A DNA stretch of 7,560 nt from CAZLKN01 sp964560135 (lineage in GTDB: Bacteria > Actinomycetota > JAICYB01): assembly GCA_964560135.1 (NCBI GenBank), contig CAZLKN010000098.1, positions 1 to 7,560 on the forward strand. Direction: 5' to 3'. Under the pieces are notes generated by a model. The model worked only from the letters and a program-made list of their open reading frames with translations, searched no databases and had not been told where the DNA came from. Positions within the stretch are counted from its first letter, which is position 1; each line of letters starts with the position of its first letter. The position numbers and the translations under genes were made by a program. Of this stretch, positions 1 to 5,532 are shown piece after piece.

Positions 1-271
1 CGTCCATCTCCTCGGCGAAGTACGCGACCATGTCGCCGCGGTACATCTCGCCGTCCACGGGGACGTCGATCCCGATCTCGTTCTGGAAGCCCATCCACAT
101 CGCCGTCGCCTCCTCCTCGAGGCGGCGCAGTTCGGCCCGGTCGATGTCGCCGCGCGCGAAGCGGGCGCGGGCCTTGGTCAGCGCCTCGGGCTTCGGGTAG
201 CTCCCGACGGCCGTGGTGGGCAACAGGGGCAGGTCGAGCCCCAGCTTCTGCAACTTCTCGCGTCCGGTCAT
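1..271 (-). CDS. MetE-like methionine synthase catalytic domain, N-terminal 90 residues (cut by window edge)
   Basis: This is the start of a cobalamin-independent methionine synthase (MetE C-terminal/catalytic fold), which moves a methyl group to homocysteine to make methionine in the cytoplasm. Visible residues are the family opening TTAVGSYPKP (about 19-28) and the motif DGEMYRGDMVAYF (about 73-85), the counterpart of HGE-x-x-R-x-DMV-x-YF in classical MetE. Since the catalytic motif appears at about residue 73, this protein begins directly with the catalytic-type domain and lacks the long N-terminal half of classical MetE, as in short archaeal-type enzymes. The ATG at 271 overlaps the upstream gene's TGA (ATGA) and follows GAAGG at 7 bases, so translation is probably coupled. 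The zinc ligands lie outside the window. The methyl donor (methyl-folate or a corrinoid protein) cannot be told from this part. Confidence 0.85.
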   Translation of the reverse strand, partial: MTGREKLQKLGLDLPLLPTTAVGSYPKPEALTKARARFARGDIDRAELRRLEEEATAMWMGFQNEIGIDVPVDGEMYRGDMVAYFAEEMD

Positions 272-1263
272 GCTCCCACCTTCTCCAGCGCGTTGCCGAT
301 CTCGCGCATCCGTTCGAGCTTACGGACCGCGCGGTCGCGCGGCAGGTACTCCAGGCCACATGAGGGCTGGAGGTGCACCTCGTTGATGCCGCGGGCATCG
401 AGCACCTCGATCACCTTGGCGACCAGACGGGCGGTCTCCTCGACGTCCTCGAGCTTGGTGTTGCGCCCGTCGATGGCGCCCAGCGCCAGCGGGCGGTCGG
501 CGCCGCTCGTGGCGATCAGGTCGGCCAGGCCGGGCCCGTAGCGCAGGTCGAAGCCGATGATGTCCGCCGGCATGTCGAGCAGCGTCCCGTACAGCGGGGT
601 GGCGTCCCCGAAGTAGGTGACGAGGCTGATGCGGGCGGCGCCCTTTCCGGCGGCCAGCCGCTCCAGCGCCTGCCGCACCACGGGGGCGTCGGTCGGGTGC
701 AGAAGCAGCGACGGCTCTTCCACCTGGATCACCCCGGCCCCCGTCTCGGCGAGCTGACGCACGTCCTCGGCCAGCGCCTCCGCGAACGCGAGTGTCACCG
801 ACGGGATGTCGGGATGGTCGTCGGAACGCAGGATCGCATGCCGGGCCAGGGTATAGGGCCCGGTGAGGACCGCCTTCACTTCGCTGCTCGCTACCGAGGA
901 GGTGTACCGGAAGTCGTCCGCGGCCCCGATCGAGCCCTTGACCGGACCCACGATCTCGGGCCGGCGCACGAGGTAGTTGGTGTCGAAGAAGCGAAGGAGC
1001 CCGTTGATCCTGATCCCCTCGAGTCGGGAGGCCGGGTGGGTCACGAGGTCGTACCAGTGGACCTGGCCGTCGGTGACGAGATCGCAGCCGGCCTGCTCCT
1101 GCTCACGGACGATCTCGGCGATGTAGTCGCGGCAGACCTCGAGGTAGCCCTCGTCGGTCACCTCGCCGGTCTCGCGCTTCGCGTAGGCACGCCGGACGCG
1201 CTGGGCCTCGGGCCCTTCGCCGACGCGTGGATAGCTGGAATGGTTCGAGAGGATGAGCTGCAC
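268..1263 (-). CDS. Stand-alone MetE-family protein resembling the non-catalytic MetE half
   Basis: A 331-aa UROD/MetE-like TIM-barrel protein. Seen from the GTG start: an N-terminal HSSYPRVGE (8-16), DGQVHWYDLV (65-74) where catalytic domains have DGE/HGE, QVEEPSL (180-186), TYFGD (216-220), GAIDGRNTK (262-270) and SCGLEYLPR (301-309). In catalytic MetE domains the zinc is held by His-x-Cys, Glu and a late Cys. Here the His-x-Cys position reads TYFGD, as in the N-terminal half of classical MetE, while the late Cys is kept. It is probably the partner of the downstream catalytic gene, overlapping by 4 bases, so the pair may be a split MetE; independent catalysis is less likely. A longer frame starts with TTG at 1296, but GTG at 1263 has GAAAGG at 9 bases and the candidate promoter would start RNA near 1290, downstream of that TTG. 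The exact role is inferred. Confidence 0.83.
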   Translation of the reverse strand: MQLILSNHSSYPRVGEGPEAQRVRRAYAKRETGEVTDEGYLEVCRDYIAEIVREQEQAGCDLVTDGQVHWYDLVTHPASRLEGIRINGLLRFFDTNYLVRRPEIVGPVKGSIGAADDFRYTSSVASSEVKAVLTGPYTLARHAILRSDDHPDIPSVTLAFAEALAEDVRQLAETGAGVIQVEEPSLLLHPTDAPVVRQALERLAAGKGAARISLVTYFGDATPLYGTLLDMPADIIGFDLRYGPGLADLIATSGADRPLALGAIDGRNTKLEDVEETARLVAKVIEVLDARGINEVHLQPSCGLEYLPRDRAVRKLERMREIGNALEKVGA

Positions 1264-1272
1264 GTATGCCTG

Positions 1273-1278
1273 CCTTTC
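1273..1278 (-). promoter_or_regulatory. Ribosome binding site deciding the GTG start at 1263
   Basis: On the minus strand GAAAGG lies 9 bases before GTG at 1263. The alternative TTG at 1296 has only C/G-rich sequence before it with no purine-rich site. This supports the shorter protein beginning just before the conserved SSYPR motif. Confidence 0.6.
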
Positions 1279-1296
1279 GGGTCGGTCAGCGGGCAA

Positions 1297-1325
1297 ACGC
1301 TAGCAGCGGGGGCCGGGGGGTTCAA
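1297..1325 (-). promoter_or_regulatory. Candidate sigma-A-type promoter for the MetE-like pair
   Basis: On the minus strand TTGAAC (1325-1320, four of six matches to TTGACA) is followed after exactly 17 bases by TAGCGT (1302-1297, fitting TAnnnT). Transcription would start near 1290, giving a leader of about 27 bases containing the GAAAGG site. The -35 lies in the loop of the hairpin at 1307-1343 and the spacer is its downstream arm. Predicted by eye only. Confidence 0.5.
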
Positions 1326-1343
1326 ACGCCACCCCGGCCCCCG
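1307..1343 (-). terminator. Strong GC hairpin terminator after the sigma/DUF4349 operon
   Basis: CGGGGGCCGGGG (1307-1318) and CCCCGGCCCCCG (1332-1343) are perfect 12-bp complements around a 13-base loop. The hairpin begins about 13 bases past the DUF4349 stop codon. Only a short T run follows (TTT inside TAGCGTTTGCC), as is common in high-GC actinobacterial terminators. GCAGC and GCTGC outside the arms could extend the stem with a bulge. Confidence 0.65.
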
Positions 1344-1355
1344 CCTCGTGCTGCG

Positions 1356-2519
1356 TCAAGCCGACCGGCGGCGGACCAGGTGGACCGCCAGCCAGAGCAG
1401 GAACCCGATCAGCGCGAAGGGGACGAGGAACCCCATGACCACGATCAGGCCGGCGAAGACCTTGAGGGCGGTTTCCAACGCGGCGTGCCAGGCGTCCTCG
1501 AACCGTCCGTCTCCCCCGTCGGGGGCCCCGTCGGGCTCGAAGATGCTCGCGTTGATCGTGGCGAAGTCCACCTGGCCCTGGAGGTGTTGCTTCTGCGCCT
1601 GGAGCTGCTCGATCTGGAGGCGGACCTCGTCGAGGCGGTTGCGCACCTGGAGCACGTCGGACACGTCGCGGGCCTGCTGGAGCAGTTCCAGGAGCTGCGT
1701 CTCCTGCGCCTGGAGGGCCCGGATCCGCGCGTCGAGGTCGACGAGCTGCCCGGACACGTCCGTGCCCGACGATCCCGTCCGCACCGGGGTGCCGAGGCGG
1801 CGGAAGTCGCGCAGCGCGGCCTCCATCTCGTCGGCGGGGACGCGGATCGTCAGATGCCCCGCGGCCAGCCGGTCCTCCACCATCTCGGTCTGGGAGCTCG
1901 TGATGAAGCCGCCGTGGCGTCCGGCGATGTCGTTGGCCCGGGCCCACGCCCGCTCGAAGGTCCCGCTCTCCACCTCGATCTCGAGCTCGGCCCGGCGGAT
2001 GAGCTGCGGCGGGAAGGAGCCGGGGGAGCCGGGCGGCGGCACGATCCCGGGCGAGATCGCCTCGTCCTCGGGGGCTTCGGTCACGCCTTCGACGGTGGAA
2101 CCGCTGACATCCTCCCCGCCCGACTCACCCACGCCGAGACGACTCAGAAAGCCGCCGCCGGACGATCGCTGGGCGGTGTCGACCCCCGCCGAGTCCTCTG
2201 TGGCTTCCTCGCGCTCCGCCACGCCGGGCTCCCGGAGGGCCATGTCGTCGCCGGAGGGCTGCAGCACCGTGGTCCCCACGCCGAAGGCCAGCAGCATCAC
2301 CGCGGCCGCCGCTCCCGCGTAGGCCCAGCGGGGATATCCGGAGACGCGCCGGCGCACCGACCGGGCGTCGCGCCGGGCCCGGAACCGTTCCCGCAGCCCG
2401 GGCCGTGCGGCCTCGCGGGCCCCTTCGACGGTTCGCTGGGCGAGGTCGTCGGGGACCTCCACCTCCGCGGCCTCGGCGTGCAGGGCTTGTCTGATCTCGT
2501 GCTCGATCTTGTCGTTCAT
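1356..2519 (-). CDS. DUF4349 two-TM membrane protein, probable anti-sigma factor
   Basis: A 387-aa membrane protein encoded directly after an ECF sigma factor (1-base gap, GGAGGG 7 bases before ATG). In order: a charged, Arg-rich cytoplasmic N-terminus (1-60) containing PDDLAQRTVEGA, TM1 (about 65-86), a low-complexity acidic linker rich in Glu, Gly, Ser and Pro (about 88-170), the DUF4349 core (about 172-328) with RAELEIEVES and HGGFITSSQ, a Gln/Leu/Arg-rich coiled coil (about 258-316), then TM2 (about 353-380) and a short RRR tail. The core should face outside. Its position next to the sigma gene suggests that the N-terminal segment binds the sigma factor and the outer domain senses envelope state; this role is inferred. 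There is no Cys in the whole protein, so the zinc-binding HxxxCxxC anti-sigma motif is absent. A terminator follows. Confidence 0.85.
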   Translation of the reverse strand: MNDKIEHEIRQALHAEAAEVEVPDDLAQRTVEGAREAARPGLRERFRARRDARSVRRRVSGYPRWAYAGAAAAVMLLAFGVGTTVLQPSGDDMALREPGVAEREEATEDSAGVDTAQRSSGGGFLSRLGVGESGGEDVSGSTVEGVTEAPEDEAISPGIVPPPGSPGSFPPQLIRRAELEIEVESGTFERAWARANDIAGRHGGFITSSQTEMVEDRLAAGHLTIRVPADEMEAALRDFRRLGTPVRTGSSGTDVSGQLVDLDARIRALQAQETQLLELLQQARDVSDVLQVRNRLDEVRLQIEQLQAQKQHLQGQVDFATINASIFEPDGAPDGGDGRFEDAWHAALETALKVFAGLIVVMGFLVPFALIGFLLWLAVHLVRRRSA

Positions 2520-2520
2520 G

Positions 2521-3048
2521 TCATGTCCCTCCGTCCGCGGCGGCCACCATGTCGGCGTCGTCCGCGAGTACCCGACGCGCCTCGTGTAGGCGCGACTTGA
2601 CCGTCCCGGGGCGGATCCCGAGCGTCCGGGCGATGTCGCGCTCGGACAGGTCGAGGTAGTACCGGAGGATCACCGTCACCCGGAGGCGGTCGGGGAGCCG
2701 GTCGATCGCGTCCGCGACCGCCGAGCGGGTGACCCTCTCATCGGTGGGGTCGGGGGTCACATCGCCCCCGGTCCCGATCCGCTGGAGCGCCGCCGATTCG
2801 CGGCGGCGCGACCGGAGCTGGTTCAGCGCCGTGTTGACGGCGATCCGGTACAACCAGCCCCGGATCTCGTCGCCCGGACGGAGGCGGTGGGCGGCCCGGT
2901 AGGCGCGGATGAAGGTCTCCTGCGCCACGTCCTCGGCTGCGTACGGCTCCCGCAGGATCATGTACGCCGCGCGATAGACGGTGGGCTGGTAGGTGGCCAC
3001 CCACCGCTCGAGCATCTCCATGGGTTGCTCCCGCTGCTCCGGTTCCAT
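2521..3048 (-). CDS. ECF-type RNA polymerase sigma factor
   Basis: A 175-aa sigma-70 family protein of extracytoplasmic-function type that directs RNA polymerase to a small set of promoters. Region 2 spans about residues 15-85, with the core-binding stretch EDVAQETFIRAYR (39-51) and the -10-recognition part GWLYRIAVNTALNQLR (64-79). A short linker (about 84-108) leads to region 4 (about 112-162), with IDRLPDRLRVTVILRYY and the helix-turn-helix DLSERDIARTLGIRPGTVKSRLH (133-155). No extra C-terminal domain is present. ATG at 3048 was chosen because AAAGG lies 6 bases upstream; Met10 and Met12 are weaker options. The next gene, a two-TM DUF4349 protein, is probably its membrane-bound inhibitor. 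Subgroup and target promoters cannot be assigned from sequence reading alone. Confidence 0.93.
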   Translation of the reverse strand: MEPEQREQPMEMLERWVATYQPTVYRAAYMILREPYAAEDVAQETFIRAYRAAHRLRPGDEIRGWLYRIAVNTALNQLRSRRRESAALQRIGTGGDVTPDPTDERVTRSAVADAIDRLPDRLRVTVILRYYLDLSERDIARTLGIRPGTVKSRLHEARRVLADDADMVAAADGGT

Positions 3049-3068
3049 CTCCGTCCTTTCATCTGGTC

Positions 3069-3093
3069 AACACCGGAGACCCCCGGAAGGTTC
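3069..3093 (-). promoter_or_regulatory. Possible ECF-type promoter upstream of the sigma gene
   Basis: On the minus strand GAAC (3093-3090) is followed after 17 bases by TGTT (3072-3069), loosely like ECF promoters (GGAAC and a CGTC/CGTT-type -10). It would allow autoregulation with a very short leader before ATG at 3048. The match is short and could be chance. The rest of the 77-base gap (3049-3125) shows no convincing terminator. Confidence 0.2.
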
Positions 3094-3125
3094 GACCCAT
3101 GGTGCGCTTCGTCCGGGTGGTTGTC

Positions 3126-3923
3126 CTACATTTCGGCTCCGCACGGGTCGTTCGGCTCCCCGGGCGTGCCCGCGTCCCCCGACGGCAGCGGCGTCGTGGC
3201 CGCGCACCATGCGTCCTCGTGGTCGTTGGCCTCCGGGGCATGGGAGCCGGGATCGAGGCTCAGGCTCGCTCCGTCGGGGACCGTCCACCCGGTGTAGTCG
3301 ACGGCGTCGAGCGCTCCGGTGTCGGCGGCCAGCAGCACCGCGCCCGCGGTGTTCGGGAGCTGGAAGAAGCAGACGACATCGGCGTTCACGCCGCCGTTCG
3401 CCGACGGATCGCCGTTGCGGGCGACCACCAGCCGGGAGCCCGCATCGAACACGCCGTCGAGCTCGCAGGCCCGCGATCCGACGTGGACCCGGACGCCGTC
3501 CAGGCGCACCGGTTTCTCCGACACGTTGGTGACCTCGATCCATTCGCCGTCGGTGTCCGACACCGCCTTCGGGTTGATCATCAGCTCAGCCACCACGAGC
3601 ACCACGTCGTCCGCCGCACCCGAGCAGTCGTTGTCGCGTCCGTCGTAGACCTCGACGGCCTCCGGGTGCACCTCCGGGTCGGTGTCGTCGCAGTCGCCGC
3701 CGCGCTCCACGTGCCCCTCCGGGGCCAGGAACGCGCGGCGCTCGGTGGCGTCGTCGCCGTAGCCGTCGCCGTCACGGTCCGCGTACCAGGTGTCGCAGGG
3801 CACGGCATCGGCCAGGCACAGCACGTCGGCCGGATGTCCCTCGCGGTCGGGTGCGGCCTGCGCCGGAGCCGTCGCGGCCCCCGCCAGGACGAGACACAGC
3901 AGGATCGGGATGAGTCGTCGCAT
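3126..3923 (-). CDS. Secreted protein with MopE-like metal-binding motif and lamin-tail domain
   Basis: A 265-aa exported protein. Residues 1-23 form a Sec signal peptide (RR, hydrophobic stretch, cleavage after AQA); no lipobox is seen, so it is probably released or wall-associated. Residues 44-105 hold an acidic MopE-type segment, TWYADRDGDGYGD and GGDCDDTDPEVHP followed by DGRDNDCSG, a pattern linked with calcium or other metal binding. Residues about 107-258 match a lamin-tail (LTD) beta-sandwich: AELMINP, GEWIEVTNVS, VRLDGVRVHVG, and a closing GTPGEPNDPCG. The mature part has eight Cys (36, 43, 78, 100, 153, 185, 240, 261), enough for four disulfides. GGAGG sits 6 bases before ATG at 3923. 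It may be transcribed alone or read into the sigma gene 77 bases downstream. Ligand and function are unknown; adhesion or extracellular binding is a guess. Confidence 0.85.
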   Translation of the reverse strand: MRRLIPILLCLVLAGAATAPAQAAPDREGHPADVLCLADAVPCDTWYADRDGDGYGDDATERRAFLAPEGHVERGGDCDDTDPEVHPEAVEVYDGRDNDCSGAADDVVLVVAELMINPKAVSDTDGEWIEVTNVSEKPVRLDGVRVHVGSRACELDGVFDAGSRLVVARNGDPSANGGVNADVVCFFQLPNTAGAVLLAADTGALDAVDYTGWTVPDGASLSLDPGSHAPEANDHEDAWCAATTPLPSGDAGTPGEPNDPCGAEM

Positions 3924-3990
3924 GAAAGCCCTCCTTGCCAGACGTGGGGAAGGCGGTTGCGGGAAGGAGCCACATCATTAGCAGCGGGCA

Positions 3991-4018
3991 CCGACACGAC
4001 GGTGGTGGCTGCTACCGT
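3991..4018 (+). promoter_or_regulatory. Candidate folD promoter
   Basis: CCGACA (3991-3996) is followed after 16 bases by TACCGT (4013-4018), fitting an actinobacterial TAnnnT -10. Transcription would start near 4025, about 25 bases before the GTG. It lies in the 126-base divergent gap 3924-4049, which must also hold the promoter of the secreted-protein gene; TAATGAT on the minus strand near 3975-3981 is a weak -10 option for that gene. Confidence 0.4.
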
Positions 4019-4049
4019 TGGGGGCCCGAGGAGCGAAAAGGAGCGAGCC

Positions 4050-4910
4050 GTGGCGGACATCATCGACGGCAAGAAGATCGCGAGCGAGGTCTTCGATGAG
4101 CTCAAAGGACGGGTCGAGGCGCTCGGCTCCCGCGGTGTGACGCCCGGTCTGGCCGCCATCCTCGTGGGCGAGGATCCGGCCTCGGCGACTTACGTGCGGA
4201 TGAAGCAGAAGGATGCGGAGCAGGCCGGGGTGGCCAGCACCCTGCACCGGATGCCCGAGCGCACGGAGGCCGAGGACCTGGCCGACTTGATCGACGACCT
4301 GAACGCCGACCCGAGCGTCCACGGGATCCTGCTCCAGTTGCCGCTCCCGGCCAAGCTCGACCAGGACCAGTTCCTCGTCCGGATGGACCCCGCCAAGGAC
4401 GTGGACGGCCTCCACCCCCACAGCCAGGGTCTGCTCTTGCAGGGACGGCCCGCGTTCGTCCCCTGCACCCCCGCGGGGGTGCAGCAGATGCTCTCCCGCT
4501 CGGGGATCGACGTGGCCGGCGCGAACGTCGTGGTGGTGGGACGCAGCGTGCTCGTGGGGCGTCCGCTGTCGGTGCTGCTGTCCAACAAGGGGGACGGCGC
4601 GAACGCGACGGTCACCGTCTGCCACACCGGCACCCGTGACCTCGCCCGGCACACCAAGGAGGCCGACGTGCTGATCGTCGCTGCCGGCGTGGCCCGCATG
4701 ATCGGGGCCGAGCACGTCTCCGAGGGGACGGTGGTGATCGACGTGGGCACCAACGCCGAAGACGGCAAGCTCGTCGGCGACGTCGACTTCGACGCCGTGG
4801 CCCCCATCGTCCGGGCGATCTCCCCGGTGCCCGGGGGCGTGGGACCGATGACGCGGGCGATGCTCATCGCGAACACGGTCCTGTCCGCCGAACGCGCCTC
4901 GGGGGCCTGA
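4050..4910 (+). CDS. folD: Bifunctional 5,10-methylene-THF dehydrogenase / methenyl-THF cyclohydrolase
   Basis: FolD (286 aa, normal family length) interconverts 5,10-methylene-, 5,10-methenyl- and 10-formyl-tetrahydrofolate with NADP in the cytoplasm, feeding purine, thymidylate and formyl-Met synthesis. The N-terminal catalytic domain shows SATYVRMKQK (46-54, with Tyr48 and the catalytic Lys52), GILLQLPLP (92-100, Gln96) and KDVDG (116-120, Asp119). The Rossmann domain has VVVGRSVLVGRP (161-172) for the dinucleotide and the signature PVPGGVGPMT (259-268). The GTG start at 4050 has AAGGAG 6 bases upstream; the open frame continues further 5' to 3099, but that extension is antisense to another gene and lacks family similarity. 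It is the only plus-strand gene here and ends 7 bases from the convergent toxin gene. All key residues are present. Confidence 0.97.
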   Translation: MADIIDGKKIASEVFDELKGRVEALGSRGVTPGLAAILVGEDPASATYVRMKQKDAEQAGVASTLHRMPERTEAEDLADLIDDLNADPSVHGILLQLPLPAKLDQDQFLVRMDPAKDVDGLHPHSQGLLLQGRPAFVPCTPAGVQQMLSRSGIDVAGANVVVVGRSVLVGRPLSVLLSNKGDGANATVTVCHTGTRDLARHTKEADVLIVAAGVARMIGAEHVSEGTVVIDVGTNAEDGKLVGDVDFDAVAPIVRAISPVPGGVGPMTRAMLIANTVLSAERASGA

Positions 4911-4932
4911 GACAACATCACCTCCCCGCGAG
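4898..4932. terminator. Possible weak bidirectional hairpin between folD and the toxin gene
   Basis: CTCGGGG (4898-4904) can pair with CCCCGCGAG (4924-4932) with a small bulge, spanning both stop codons of the convergent genes. There is no T run on either side. It is the only visible candidate in this tight junction and is weak. Confidence 0.25.
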
Positions 4933-5283
4933 TGGGATGAGCTTCGAGCGCCGCAGCGTCCTGTCACGCGTGAGCAGGGGAACCTCATGCACGATGCTCG
5001 TGGCCCCGATGATCTCGTCCGCTGGATCCCCTTTGAGGTCGAGCCTGGTGCTGACCTTCGCGATCTCGGTGGTGAGGGGCCACAGGTGTACAGATCCGAG
5101 GACACGCGTGATCGACGCGTCGTCGAGGTCGACATCGATCCGGCCGAGCTGCGCGAGTTTGGCGATCTCCCAGAGCACGATGGCCGAGATGCTCCAGGGA
5201 TTGGTGCGTAGCAGGCGGCGTTCCACTGCCGTCAGATCATCGGTGAGGGCGAGGAGTAGGACGTGGGTGTCAAGATTCAGCAT
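4918..5283 (-). CDS. vapC: PIN-domain toxin, VapC family
   Basis: A 121-aa PIN-domain ribonuclease, the toxin half of a type II toxin-antitoxin pair; family members cut tRNA or other RNA using Mg2+ held by acidic residues. Visible are LDTHVLL (4-10, Asp5), SISAIVLWEIAKL (31-43, Glu39), GDPADEIIGA (85-94, Asp86 and Asp89) and LLTRD (103-107, Asp107), so the acidic site looks complete. The family often has Arg or His after the second Asp of DPAD; here it is Glu90. The gene starts inside the antitoxin gene (14-base overlap), so translation is probably coupled, with only a weak GGTGG before the ATG. Its stop is 7 bases from the folD stop, tail to tail. The RNA target cannot be predicted. Confidence 0.9.
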   Translation of the reverse strand: MLNLDTHVLLLALTDDLTAVERRLLRTNPWSISAIVLWEIAKLAQLGRIDVDLDDASITRVLGSVHLWPLTTEIAKVSTRLDLKGDPADEIIGATSIVHEVPLLTRDRTLRRSKLIPLAGR

Positions 5284-5488
5284 GCCACCAGACGCCGGTG
5301 GACATCAGGTCGCCCTGCAGCCGGATCTTGCCCTCGAGTGCCCCGATGAGCTCCGCGGACTCGGCCCGGATGGGGATCAGCTTGGCCACGGGCCGCCCCC
5401 GCTTCGTGATGACGATGCCTTCCTCATCGACCTCATCGAGGATCGACAGGCACTGCTCCTTGAATTTCGCCGCACCGATCTCCTTCAT
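5270..5488 (-). CDS. Phd/YefM-family antitoxin
   Basis: A 72-aa antitoxin pairing with the downstream VapC-type toxin. MKEIGAAKFKEQCLSILDEV (1-20) followed by EEGIVITKRGRPVAKLIP (22-39) is the typical Phd/YefM DNA-binding and dimerisation part. The C-terminal segment (about 42-72, with LMSTGVWWHAES) would wrap the toxin. Family members usually repress their own promoter together with the toxin. ATG at 5488 was chosen because the family usually opens MKEIG or similar; GTG at 5494, two codons earlier, is possible. No good ribosome binding site precedes either, which with the nearby -10 candidate suggests a leaderless or nearly leaderless message. The 5' part and its upstream region look less GC-rich than the flanks, consistent with a mobile module. 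Confidence 0.9.
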   Translation of the reverse strand: MKEIGAAKFKEQCLSILDEVDEEGIVITKRGRPVAKLIPIRAESAELIGALEGKIRLQGDLMSTGVWWHAES

Positions 5489-5497
5489 AGTCACTCT

Positions 5498-5532
5498 AGC
5501 TTACCAGTCATGTCATACGACCAGGTTCCTGG
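5498..5532 (-). promoter_or_regulatory. Candidate toxin-antitoxin promoter and operator
   Basis: On the minus strand TAAGCT (5503-5498) fits TAnnnT and would start RNA at about 5491, within a few bases of the antitoxin ATG. Seventeen bases upstream, where the -35 would be (no good hexamer is seen), lies the inverted repeat CCAGGTTCCTGG (5521-5532, 5-bp arms, 2-base centre). A palindrome over the -35 is where an autorepressing antitoxin would bind. Most of the site lies inside the 3' end of the upstream membrane-protein gene. Confidence 0.33.

Noticed and set aside
373..2322. Long plus-strand open frame of 649 codons
   Set aside because: It is antisense across the MetE-like and DUF4349 genes, shows no family motif and is rich in low-complexity Arg, Ser and Pro; typical of high-GC shadow frames.
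1266..2600. Plus-strand open frame of 444 codons
   Set aside because: It is antisense to the DUF4349 and sigma genes and has no recognisable domain; the opposite strand carries clear motifs, membrane segments and good ribosome sites.
3066..3093. Terminator of the secreted-protein gene in repeated CCGG blocks
   Set aside because: Only 4-bp self-complementary blocks are present, with no stable stem and no T run.
3892..3897. Lipoprotein reading of the secreted protein (Cys10 in LLCLVL)
   Set aside because: The Cys is too early and lacks the small residues of a lipobox; AQA at 21-23 is a standard signal-peptidase I site.
3099..4049. N-terminal extension of folD from an upstream ATG
   Set aside because: The extension runs antisense over the secreted-protein gene and has no FolD similarity. 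GTG at 4050 has a strong ribosome site and gives the normal family length.
3978..5135. Minus-strand open frame of 385 codons opposite folD
   Set aside because: It is a His/Gly/Arg-rich translation of the folD antisense strand without motifs.
4918..5488. Evidence for a larger defence island around the toxin-antitoxin pair
   Set aside because: Both flanks are housekeeping or small uncharacterised genes; no nuclease, helicase, integrase, repeat array or transposase was seen.
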